From NCBI GenBank assembly GCA_003558175.1, contig PWMO01000411.1, positions 1 through 6,791 of the forward strand: a stretch of 6,791 nucleotides of DNA. The letters are read 5' to 3'. The stretch is from Spirochaetaceae bacterium. Its GTDB lineage: Bacteria > Spirochaetota > Spirochaetia > DSM-27196 > PWMO01. A model generated the notes under the pieces. That model was given only the letters and a program-made list of their open reading frames with translations. It searched no databases and was not told where the DNA came from. Each line of letters begins with the position of its first letter. The stretch's first letter is position 1. This document shows positions 1 to 6,627 of the stretch, piece after piece. A program made the position numbers and the translations under genes.

Positions 1-1192
1 TCTCCACATGCACAACACGACCCGCTCTGGCGGCGCGTACCGGCGTACCAATGGGACCCGCAAGATCAACACCGTTGTGAAACCGACGAATGCCGGTGAA
101 GGGATCGTTTCTCATCCCGAATCCTGAGGTGAGCCTTCCCCGCGCCGGAGGGACAAACAGTTCGCCAAGTACACGCTGCAGATCAGATCGACTCATGCGC
201 GCGTCGGGAACAAACAATTTCTGACCTACGGCAATTGTAGCCGACCGCAGGTCGTTGGCGTCGAGGAGAGCGTTTACGGTAGTGCCATACCGGCTCGCAA
301 TCGAGCTCAACGACTCTCCCCGAGCCACCGAATGGAGGAGACCGTCACGATTTGGAATCTGGAACAGGTCGCCCACGCGAATGCGGCGAGCGTCGCTGAT
401 TCCGTTAAAACTGGCCAGGGTATCGATCCGCAAAGCGTGGCGCGAGGCGATGGCCGACAACGTGTCGCCGGCAACGAGACGATACTCACGCACCTGCAGT
501 TCCTCGAACTGCCGCGGATCTACAGCCGTAGATGCCCCGCTCTCCGAAACGGCGCCGTCAATTGGTGCCGGGCCGTCGAACAGCCGTTCGCGCGGAGTAC
601 CATCCGGAAGAGTGATCTCGTGTGATGGCTGCGCCAGCTGCATCAATGCACCGTCGGGAATGACCACCGTTGCCAGTACCACCGGGGCGATGAGCAGCGC
701 CAGCAATACGGCGAGATCGGCCGTCCGCTCGCGCTCGAACAGCGTCGCAAGGGCAGCCGCCGAACCGCGCGCCAGTGCGGCGACGGCTGTCTGCACGGGT
801 GTGGCCAGCAGCTCCAGCGCCGAGCGCGGCGTACGCCGCGCTCGGCCGCGCACGCCGAACCGGCGAGACGGAGACCGTCGTTGTATGCGTGCATGCGATG
901 CCCGTGTCTGCCTCGCCGCTCCGATTGCGCAGGTGGAGCCGATGGTGCGCACCTTTTCAGCCGGTTTGACGAGTCGCAGCGGCTTGCCAAACGGCAACAC
1001 GGCAGCACGCAAGCCGCTTTCTGCCGGCGGACACGAAACCGCCCGTGCAGTGTGGTCCGTCGGACTCGATCGTCGCTGCAGAGCAGCCCAGCCGTGTTCC
1101 AGCGTGCCCGCGGACGGTGCCGGTTCCGTAATGGGCCGGTCGAGAATTGTGCGTCGTTTTGATACCTGCTGATGTTGTATACTGCTGACCAT
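1..1192 (-). CDS. Membrane-anchored LysM-LysM-M23 peptidase (C-terminus cut by window edge)
   Basis: Probable peptidoglycan endopeptidase of the M23 (LytM/lysostaphin-like) family, acting on murein outside the inner membrane. Reading the minus strand from ATG at 1192-1190 gives 397 residues with no stop before the window edge. Residues 1-158 are a basic, low-complexity stretch with about 24 arginines. Residues 159-178 form one hydrophobic segment (DLAVLLALLIAPVVLATVV), a likely signal anchor. Two LysM repeats follow, at about 237-280 (YRLVAGDTLSAIASRH) and 285-329 (ARGESLSSIASRYGTTVNAL). The M23 domain starts near 352 with SGFGMRNDPFTG, then FHNGVDLAGPIGTPVRAA. His372 and Asp376 match the first two zinc ligands; the later HxH ligand lies outside the window. 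No good Shine-Dalgarno precedes 1192, so the start is uncertain, but I saw no better-supported start before the membrane segment. It is divergent from the signal peptidase gene. Family and domains are firm; activity and the exact start are inferred. Confidence 0.88.
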   Translation of the reverse strand, partial: MVSSIQHQQVSKRRTILDRPITEPAPSAGTLEHGWAALQRRSSPTDHTARAVSCPPAESGLRAAVLPFGKPLRLVKPAEKVRTIGSTCAIGAARQTRASHARIQRRSPSRRFGVRGRARRTPRSALELLATPVQTAVAALARGSAAALATLFERERTADLAVLLALLIAPVVLATVVIPDGALMQLAQPSHEITLPDGTPRERLFDGPAPIDGAVSESGASTAVDPRQFEELQVREYRLVAGDTLSAIASRHALRIDTLASFNGISDARRIRVGDLFQIPNRDGLLHSVARGESLSSIASRYGTTVNALLDANDLRSATIAVGQKLFVPDARMSRSDLQRVLGELFVPPARGRLTSGFGMRNDPFTGIRRFHNGVDLAGPIGTPVRAARAGRVVHVE

Positions 1193-1239
1193 AGCTCGTT
1201 TTAGATATCGACATATTGTGCAGGGGGAATTACCGCTTT
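1178..1239. promoter_or_regulatory. Divergent intergenic region with possible promoter elements
   Basis: Only 47 bases (1193-1239) separate the divergent starts at 1192 and 1240, so both promoters must lie here or reach into the coding starts. On the plus strand TATACT at 1178-1183 resembles a -10 box. The nearest -35-like hexamer, TTGATA at 1159-1164, leaves a spacer of only 13 bases, too short for a standard sigma-70 promoter. AT-rich sequence with a GATATC palindrome follows at 1204-1209. No convincing promoter pair is visible for the minus-strand gene. The location of the regulatory region is an inference from gene layout; the individual boxes are weak. Confidence 0.25.
1223..1227 (+). 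promoter_or_regulatory. Ribosome binding site deciding the signal peptidase start
   Basis: GGGGG flanked by A (AGGGGGAA, 1222-1229) lies 12 bases before ATG 1240. The in-frame TTG at 1216, eight codons upstream, has no purine-rich site before it, so ATG 1240 is preferred. The spacing is slightly long. The ATG itself sits in a small potential hairpin (CCGC 1233-1236, TTTAT loop, GCGG 1242-1245). Confidence 0.5.
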
Positions 1240-1779
1240 ATGCGGCAGAAGGATTTGGACGATGATTGGCCGCTGTGGGTTCTCTACGGACCCATCTGCG
1301 TGCTGACGGCGTTGCTGCTGTTTGGCGTGGACATCGCGGCGGTACACGGCGACTCCATGACACCCCGTTTGCGTCACGGAGAGGTGGTCGTAGTGAACCG
1401 GGCTGCGTACGGCCTGCAGCTTCCCGTGGTCAATTGGTATCTTCTGTTCTGGGACAAACCGCGAAAAAATGATATTGTTGTGTTCAACAGCCTTCATGAC
1501 GGCCGATTGGCGGTCAAACGCACTGTTGGCGTAGAGGGTGACCCGATTAGTGTCGGTGACGCCGTTGTCGTTGTGGGAGGAGAAACGTACGACGTGTCGT
1601 TGCAAGCGGCAGCACAACTGAAGAGATACGCATCAGTTCCCGATAATATGGTGTTCGTAGTGGGCGAAAATCTCCAACGCTCGACCGACTCGAGGCACTA
1701 CGGGTTCGTTCCGGTCGCATCAATACGGGGCCGGGTCTTACTGCCGTGGCAGCCCGTCGCACCGGAGGCCGAGCGATAG
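1240..1779 (+). CDS. lepB: Type I signal peptidase (SPase I, short single-anchor form)
   Basis: Serine-lysine protease (family S26) that removes signal peptides from exported proteins at the outer face of the inner membrane. The 179-residue product has a short acidic N-terminus, one hydrophobic anchor at about residues 12-34, then box B with VHGDSMTP, giving nucleophile Ser39. GRLAVKRTVGVEGDP gives general base Lys93 (boxes C and D). VVGENLQRSTDSRHYG is box E, with Glu where most relatives have Asp in GDN but with the conserved SxDSRxYG intact. It ends with VASIRGRVLLPW. The small size and single anchor resemble the Bacillus SipS-type architecture rather than the larger two-anchor E. coli LepB. 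It is the first gene of a three-gene operon; its TAG overlaps the GTG of the PBP gene by one base, which suggests translational coupling. Start ATG 1240 was chosen over TTG 1216 because of the purine-rich site at 1222-1229. Identity is secure; whether it is the only signal peptidase cannot be told. Confidence 0.93.
   Translation: MRQKDLDDDWPLWVLYGPICVLTALLLFGVDIAAVHGDSMTPRLRHGEVVVVNRAAYGLQLPVVNWYLLFWDKPRKNDIVVFNSLHDGRLAVKRTVGVEGDPISVGDAVVVVGGETYDVSLQAAAQLKRYASVPDNMVFVVGENLQRSTDSRHYGFVPVASIRGRVLLPWQPVAPEAER
1764..1768 (+). promoter_or_regulatory. Ribosome binding site for the PBP gene
   Basis: GGAGG inside the end of the signal peptidase gene, 10 bases before GTG 1779. It supports GTG 1779, within TAGTG where the upstream stop and this start share one G, over the in-frame GTG at 1746, which has no comparable site. 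A second purine run, GGAGGAG at 1781-1787, falls inside the first codons. Confidence 0.6.
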
Positions 1780-3641
1780 TGGAGGAGAATCTGAATCGGC
1801 GGCGCTACAGAATTGCATTTGCACTGCTTTCGATCCTGGTCGTGGTGGTGTTTGTCCGATTTGCATCGGTCATGCTGACCGGCGTTCCGACGGAGGCGGG
1901 GCAGCTCCGGCCCTCGTTCGTGCGCGAACGAGGTGCCATTTACGACCGTACCGGCCGTATTCTCGCCCTGCAGACGGAGCTCGATACCGTCACCGCCTGG
2001 ACGCCGCACATCCGTGATCCGCAGACCACCGCTGCCCGCCTGGCCGATATCCTGAGCCTGAACGAAGCAGAGCTGCTGGAACGGTTTCTCGGCAGCAACG
2101 GTTTCCTCATTATTAAACGCACGGTTTCCCCAACCGAAAGCGAACGGCTGCGTCGGCTGATCTCCGAGGGGCAACTCCCCGGCATTCGACTCGAGCCCGA
2201 CACCGGCCGCAGTTACCCTGAGCGCCATCTCGCGTCACACCTGATCGGCTACGTGGGTGTGGACAACGTTGGCCTGGGCGGGATTGAGTACAGCTACAAC
2301 CAGCATCTACTGACGCCGCTGGTTGACGCGAACAACAACGCATCCGGCAACCATATCTACCTGACCATCGATCTGGCGATTCAGAGTGAGTTTGAGAGAA
2401 TCGCAAAGCGTGGACAGGAAGAGAACCAGGCCGATGCCGTAATCATGCTCGCAGCCGACGCGCGAACCGGCGAGTACCTCGCCTACGCGTCGTTACCCAA
2501 CTACGACCCCAACATCTTTGACCGCTACAGCGCCGAGGACCGTCGCAACCGCCCCATCTCAATGGTCTACGAGCCTGGTTCGGTTTTCAAAGTGTTCTCA
2601 GTTGCCAGCTTTATTGAGCTCGGAGGTCTGGACGAAGCGGATCGCTTCCAGACTTCCGGCGGCTACCGTAGCCCCGACGGTAGCTTCACGCTGCGTGATG
2701 TCGGCAACTTCGGTCTGCTCGACGCTGAGGGTATTATCAAGTACTCCAGCAACGTTGCAGCGGCCTACGCCTCGGAGCAAGTCCCCAACGACGCCTTTTA
2801 CCACATGATCCGCCGGTTCGGCTTCGGCGCGGCAACCGGAATTGGACTGAACGGAGAGGAACGCGGACTGTTGCGGGAGCCGGTGCGCTGGTCGGCGCGG
2901 AGCAAACAGACAATTTCGATCGGACAGGAGATCGGAGTCACCGCCAACCAGATCGTGGCTGCGGCTACCGCCCTCGCCAACGACGGCGTTTTGCTGAAAC
3001 CGCACGTTGTTTCGCGCATTGTCTCGCCGGACGGCCGTACGTTGCAGGAGTTTGGCCGTGAGCCGGTTCGCGAGGTGATCTCGCCTCGCACAGCACGGAC
3101 GATGCTCGACTACATGCGCGCCTCAACCGAGGGCGCCGGCACCGCACGACGCATACGGATTGACGGGGTCGAGATCGCCGCCAAGACCGGCACCGCCGAA
3201 GTCTATGACGCTTCAATCGGCAGCTACTCGCCGGAAGCGTTTATCGCCTCCACTTTGGCCATTCTCCCGGCGGACGACCCGGCCGTCATCCTGTATGCCG
3301 TAATTGTCCATCCCCGGGGAGAGAGCATCTACGGTTCGCGAATTGCGGTCCCGATGGTACGCGAGGCGAGCGAGTTTCTCATCCCCTACCTCGGAATACC
3401 AACCAACCGTGATCAGATCGCCCGCCACAGCGGCCGCATTGCGGTCTCTTCGCCACGTCTGCCGCTGCTCGAAGATACGGTTCCCGACTACTCGGGGCTT
3501 CCCAAACGGACACTGCTGCCGCTGTTGCAGCGCGACGACCTTGTGGTGGATATTCGCGGCAGCGGCTGGGTTGTGCGCCAGAGCCCCCCGCCGGGCACCG
3601 CAGCCGAGCCGGGCATGGTGCTGCGCCTCGACCTGGAATAG
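1779..3641 (+). CDS. ftsI: Class B penicillin-binding protein (FtsI/PBP3-type DD-transpeptidase) with C-terminal PASTA domain
   Basis: Peptidoglycan DD-transpeptidase that cross-links stem peptides in the periplasm, probably during division. From GTG 1779 it is 620 residues. A basic N-terminus (NLNRRRYR) precedes one membrane anchor at about 11-33. The PBP dimer domain follows, with RGAIYDRTGRILAL from residue 51 and GLGGIEYSYN at 165-174. The transpeptidase domain has all three active-site motifs: SxxK as Ser268-Val-Phe-Lys271 within YEPGSVFKVFS, SxN as Ser323-Ser-Asn325, and KTG as Lys469-Thr-Gly in AAKTGTAEV. Residues from about 568 (VPDYSGLPKRTLLPLL to the end) form one PASTA-like domain. 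No glycosyltransferase domain is present, so it is class B and needs a SEDS partner (FtsW/RodA) that is not in the window. It sits between the signal peptidase (1-base overlap) and the Maf gene (7-base gap). The division rather than elongation role rests on size and PASTA presence and is an inference. Confidence 0.93.
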   Translation: MEENLNRRRYRIAFALLSILVVVVFVRFASVMLTGVPTEAGQLRPSFVRERGAIYDRTGRILALQTELDTVTAWTPHIRDPQTTAARLADILSLNEAELLERFLGSNGFLIIKRTVSPTESERLRRLISEGQLPGIRLEPDTGRSYPERHLASHLIGYVGVDNVGLGGIEYSYNQHLLTPLVDANNNASGNHIYLTIDLAIQSEFERIAKRGQEENQADAVIMLAADARTGEYLAYASLPNYDPNIFDRYSAEDRRNRPISMVYEPGSVFKVFSVASFIELGGLDEADRFQTSGGYRSPDGSFTLRDVGNFGLLDAEGIIKYSSNVAAAYASEQVPNDAFYHMIRRFGFGAATGIGLNGEERGLLREPVRWSARSKQTISIGQEIGVTANQIVAAATALANDGVLLKPHVVSRIVSPDGRTLQEFGREPVREVISPRTARTMLDYMRASTEGAGTARRIRIDGVEIAAKTGTAEVYDASIGSYSPEAFIASTLAILPADDPAVILYAVIVHPRGESIYGSRIAVPMVREASEFLIPYLGIPTNRDQIARHSGRIAVSSPRLPLLEDTVPDYSGLPKRTLLPLLQRDDLVVDIRGSGWVVRQSPPPGTAAEPGMVLRLDLE

Positions 3642-3648
3642 ACTCCGC

Positions 3649-5502
3649 ATGAACTGGTTTGCACACAATCGAGTAGCGGCAGCACGTCGTGCCGATCTGA
3701 ATGAAGCGGCGCTGGAAGAACTCTCCCCACCGCAGGAATGGGTCGTCACGCAGAGTGACAGCGGAGTGCCAACGGCAAGCCTGGCAGGCAGGCTGCTTCA
3801 TAGCCGACGTGATCCACGGCGCGAAGCCGACAGGCTGGTGACATCGCTGGCGGGCACTCATACCCTGGTGCTGTTCTACGGCTTTGGACTCGGATACGCA
3901 GCCGAGCAGCTGCTGAGTGAATGCTCCGACTGCGTCGCGGTTGTAGTCGAACCGGAGGCCGCGCTGCTGCGTGCCGCGCTTGACACCCGGGATCTCACCG
4001 CCGTGCTCCGGAGCGACAGGGTGCACTTCTTTGTTGGCCAGGACCCGGACGCGCTGGCGGTGCTGCTTCGGCTGTATGAGTCCCGCAGCGTGGAAACCAT
4101 ACGCCTGCGACCGCGGCTGGAGCGTCATCAACAGTACTTCGAGTCGGTGGATGCGGTACAGCAGCAGTTCAGCGCGCGGCGCACAATCAACAGCAACACG
4201 CTGCGGCGCTTCGCAGGCGTCTGGGTACGAAACCTGGCGCGCAACCTGCCGCTGCTGCAGCACGCGGCCGGGGTATCGCTGCTGCAATCCAGTCTCAGCG
4301 GCATACCGGCGCTGGTGCTGGCCGCCGGGCCAAGCCTGGACCTGGTTCTGCCGCAGATCGACCGGCTGCGGCGGCGTGCGGTGGTTGTGGCGGTAGATAC
4401 CGCCGCGGCGGCACTGGCCGACGCGGGGGCGGAGCCCGATATTCTGGTAGTGGTTGATCCCCAGTGGTGGAATACGCGTCACCTCGACCGACTCAGTTTG
4501 CGGCGCACGCTGCTGGTATCCGAGTCTTCAACGCATCCGCGCGTGTTCCGCCTGCTGGGACACGATGCGCTCTTCGCAGCTTCGCTCTTCCCGTTGGGGC
4601 GATTTCTCGAGCGTTCCACAAGAGTCGAAGGAACTCTTGGAGCGGGCGGGTCGGTCGCGACCTCGGCCTGGGATCTGGCGCGCCTGCTCGGCTGCTCGCC
4701 GATGTACTGCGGCGGGCTCGACCTCGGGTTTCCGCGCCACCGAACGCACTGCCACGGCAGCTACTTTGAAGAGCGGGCGCACGCGCTGAGTCATCGCCTG
4801 CATCCGGCCGACCACCACGCTTTCAGCTACCTGCACCAAGCCGACCCGTACCCGGTGGCGGACAACAACGGCGGTGAGGTGCTCACCGATCGACGCATGG
4901 AGATCTATCTCTGGTGGTTCGCCAACCAGGTCAAAATTCATCGCGACTGCGACACGCGCAACCTGTCTCCCCACGGAGCCCGCATCGAAGGGGTGCCGTT
5001 TGCGCCACTGGAAGAGTTGCTGTCACTGCCCGAGCGACGCGACGAGATCGATGCCGCCCTCGATCGCGTGCGCGCAGCTGCGGCAGAAGGGGCGGTATTA
5101 CAGACGGAAGCTGTCGGGCCCGGCGCGCGGGCGGAGGCTGCGGAGCCTCTTGAGCGTCGGCTTGCATCACTGATCGACGAACTGCAGCGTATCGCCGACC
5201 TGTGCCGCGACGGGATTGCCGCGGTAGCCCGGTTCCGTGAACAACCACAGGCAACGCGCCTAACGCTGCAACAGACACTCTCCAAACTGGACAGCATCGA
5301 TGCCGAGCTACGGACCCTGGCCAACCGCGACATCGCCGGGTTCATGGTACAGGACAAGCTCACCGACGTAACCCGCTCCGCGTCGCAGGACCCGCTTGCC
5401 GGTTCCGCTGCTCTCTACGATGCACTTCAGTCGTCCGCCCGTTTTCACCTCGCGGAGCTGCAGCGGGCGCTAAAGTTTCTCGGCAATGCACCGAGAATAT
5501 AG
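3649..5502 (+). CDS. Maf/MptE-like DUF115 family protein (motility-associated-factor glycosyltransferase family)
   Basis: A 617-residue soluble protein with no membrane segment. The N-terminal third carries LFYGFGLGYAAEQLL (GFGLG at 78-82) followed by VVVEPE ending near 103, a glycine-loop plus acidic-strand pattern typical of a Rossmann-like fold in the Maf N-terminal region. The DUF115/MptE-like core begins near 220: LVLAAGPSLDL (GPSLD 227-231), VVAVDTAAAALADAGAEPD, VVVDPQ (Asp270), GAGGSVATSAWDLARLLG, then GGLDLG (355-360) and THCHG (366-370). From about 466 to the end it is largely helical with coiled-coil-like leucine spacing. The family includes proteins linked to flagellin glycosylation (Maf, sialic-acid-like sugar transfer) and archaeal MptE, a pterin pyrophosphokinase. 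A glycosyltransferase role is the likelier one here but is not shown by sequence alone. ATG 3649 lies 7 bases after the PBP stop; only a weak GGA precedes it. It is the last gene of the operon, with a terminator following. Confidence 0.87.
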   Translation: MNWFAHNRVAAARRADLNEAALEELSPPQEWVVTQSDSGVPTASLAGRLLHSRRDPRREADRLVTSLAGTHTLVLFYGFGLGYAAEQLLSECSDCVAVVVEPEAALLRAALDTRDLTAVLRSDRVHFFVGQDPDALAVLLRLYESRSVETIRLRPRLERHQQYFESVDAVQQQFSARRTINSNTLRRFAGVWVRNLARNLPLLQHAAGVSLLQSSLSGIPALVLAAGPSLDLVLPQIDRLRRRAVVVAVDTAAAALADAGAEPDILVVVDPQWWNTRHLDRLSLRRTLLVSESSTHPRVFRLLGHDALFAASLFPLGRFLERSTRVEGTLGAGGSVATSAWDLARLLGCSPMYCGGLDLGFPRHRTHCHGSYFEERAHALSHRLHPADHHAFSYLHQADPYPVADNNGGEVLTDRRMEIYLWWFANQVKIHRDCDTRNLSPHGARIEGVPFAPLEELLSLPERRDEIDAALDRVRAAAAEGAVLQTEAVGPGARAEAAEPLERRLASLIDELQRIADLCRDGIAAVARFREQPQATRLTLQQTLSKLDSIDAELRTLANRDIAGFMVQDKLTDVTRSASQDPLAGSAALYDALQSSARFHLAELQRALKFLGNAPRI

Positions 5503-5532
5503 TCAAAGGATGCCATCCGGCGTTCTTTTGAC
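5502..5532 (+). other. Inverted repeat overlapping the Maf gene stop codon
   Basis: GTCAAAGGA (5502-5510) can pair with TCTTTTGAC (5524-5532), nine pairs including one G-U, around a 13-base loop. The first arm begins on the last base of the TAG stop. The second arm shares its last two bases with the first arm of the terminator that follows, so the two stems compete at their junction. It may protect the 3' end or assist termination; no function is shown. Confidence 0.45.
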
Positions 5533-5568
5533 GGTATGCTGCGACGTCCAGGCATACCGTTTTTTTTT
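5531..5568 (+). terminator. Rho-independent terminator of the lepB-ftsI-Maf operon
   Basis: Perfect 9-bp inverted repeat ACGGTATGC (5531-5539) and GCATACCGT (5552-5560) with a 12-base loop, followed by an uninterrupted run of T through 5568 (nine T including the last stem base). It starts 28 bases after the Maf stop, on the correct strand. On the minus strand the stem is not followed by a T run, so it should not stop the convergent ABC genes. Confidence 0.92.
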
Positions 5569-5803
5569 GCAGAAACCCCGGCGGATCAACCCCGTCGAAC
5601 ATTTTGAACTGCCGCGAAGCTTGGTGAAAACGCAATCGGAAAACATAACCGGGCAGTAGTGCGGGCTATGATACGAGTCATTCCCTCACGGCAGAACCCG
5701 AGAAGCCTCCTGAACTGTTCGTGCCGGGGATCTGCCCATCCCCCACTGCATCGAACGCCGGCCCCCGTGCGTTTGATCGGTCCACGCATCCCCCGACGGC
5801 CTT
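5569..5803. other. Intergenic region without an assignable gene
   Basis: A convergent gap between the operon terminator and the ABC ATPase stop. I see no RNA gene, repeat family or recognisable coding sequence. The only structure is a 6-bp inverted repeat, GGGGAT (5726-5731) with ATCCCC (5738-5743), which lacks a T run on either strand and is too weak to call as the terminator of the ABC genes. Confidence 0.6.
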
Positions 5804-6598
5804 TCAGAACCCCAGCTCAAGCAGCCACCGCGCGAGCTCGGCTTCGCGCGCCTTGCCGTCGGCGGTTCGGTTTCCCTCGCTGGGATACGTCCCCAGTCTT
5901 TTCTCGGCAACGATCCGACCGTCCATCATGAAGAGCACCCGCTCGCTGCGAGAGGCGACCTTGACATCGTGAGTGACCAGCATCACCGTGGTTCCGGCGC
6001 GGTGCACCCCGCCGAGCAGGTCCATGATCTCGCCGGCTGCCCTGGAGTTCAGGGCACCGGTGGGTTCATCGCCAAAGATGATGTCCGGTTGATTGATCAG
6101 CGCGCGGCAAATCCCGACCCGCTGCAGCTGGCCTCCCGACGCCTGAGTGATGTCGTTCGCAGCGATGTCTGAGATGCCCGTCAGTTCCATCAGCTCGGTC
6201 GCCCGTTGTTCGACCGCACTACGGCTTCGGTTGCCGCAGAGGTATCCGGAGATCACGATGTTGTCGAAGACCGAGAGGTTCCGCAGCAGGTGTATCTGCT
6301 GAAAGATGAAACCCATGTTGGAGAGCCGGATGCGGGCGAGCGCCGGCTCGGGCAGCCGGGAGAGGTCCACGCCGTTGAAGAGCACGCTGCCCGACGTCAT
6401 CCGGTCCATGCCGCAGACGTTGTAGAGCAGCGTCGACTTCCCGGAGCCGGACGCCCCCATGACCGCCACAAACTCGCCGCGATCGATGGTTAGGTCCACC
6501 GCCTTCAATACCGGCAGTTCGTTGTCCTTGCCGAGAACGTAGTGTTTGGTCAGCTGTTTTGCTTCAATGACTGCGCTGTGTGTTCGTGTTGTTTTCAT
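5804..6598 (-). CDS. ABC transporter ATP-binding protein, MacB/LolD family
   Basis: Nucleotide-binding subunit that powers an FtsX-type membrane partner from the cytoplasm. The 264-residue product has Walker A GASGSGKST (48-56), the Q-loop at Gln100 in FIFQQIHLL, a signature ASGGQLQR from Ala153 (usual form LSGGQ), Walker B IIFGDEPTGALN with Asp177 and catalytic Glu178, and the H-loop at His210 in LVTHD. The FGDEPTGALN Walker B with the following D-loop is characteristic of the LolD/MacB/FtsE/BceA group. The C-terminus runs about 35 residues past MMDGRIV and ends in a helical tail, REAELARWLLELGF. ATG 6598 is fixed by GGAGGAA 4 bases upstream. The permease gene lies just upstream on the same strand, 29 bases away, forming an operon read away from the right edge. 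The substrate cannot be told: lipoprotein, peptide or drug export are all possible in this group. Confidence 0.93.
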   Translation of the reverse strand: MKTTRTHSAVIEAKQLTKHYVLGKDNELPVLKAVDLTIDRGEFVAVMGASGSGKSTLLYNVCGMDRMTSGSVLFNGVDLSRLPEPALARIRLSNMGFIFQQIHLLRNLSVFDNIVISGYLCGNRSRSAVEQRATELMELTGISDIAANDITQASGGQLQRVGICRALINQPDIIFGDEPTGALNSRAAGEIMDLLGGVHRAGTTVMLVTHDVKVASRSERVLFMMDGRIVAEKRLGTYPSEGNRTADGKAREAELARWLLELGF

Positions 6599-6602
6599 AT
6601 GG

Positions 6603-6609
6603 TTCCTCC
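6603..6609 (-). promoter_or_regulatory. Ribosome binding site for the ABC ATPase gene
   Basis: GGAGGAA on the minus strand, followed by CCAT and then ATG at 6598-6596. This near-perfect site fixes the start 63 codons downstream of the longest possible open frame, whose extra upstream part overlaps the permease gene in another frame. Confidence 0.8.
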
Positions 6610-6627
6610 GTTGGTTTTCTGTTGTTC

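Noticed and set aside
255..1172. A 305-codon plus-strand open frame
   Set aside because: It lies wholly antisense to the LysM-M23 gene, whose frame gives recognisable LysM and M23 motifs. Its own translation is arginine- and serine-rich without any known motif, as expected for a shadow frame in GC-rich DNA.
1159..1183. TTGATA plus TATACT as a sigma-70 promoter
   Set aside because: The spacer is 13 bases, well short of the usual 16-18, so only the -10-like box is noted at low confidence.
3304..3648. N-terminal extension of the Maf frame into the PBP gene
   Set aside because: The extra 115 codons overlap the PBP coding region and its PASTA domain in another frame and look like shadow sequence. 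ATG 3649 right after the PBP stop fits better.
3379..4482. A 367-codon minus-strand open frame
   Set aside because: It is antisense to the PBP end and the Maf core, whose plus-strand frames carry clear family motifs. Its translation is low-complexity, rich in Arg, Gln and Cys, with no domain.
5726..5743. GGGGAT/ATCCCC inverted repeat as a terminator for the ABC genes
   Set aside because: Only six pairs and no T run on either strand.
5586..5789. Possible small minus-strand protein of 67 residues in the convergent gap
   Set aside because: No recognisable motif and no convincing ribosome site; open frames of this length are expected by chance in GC-rich DNA.
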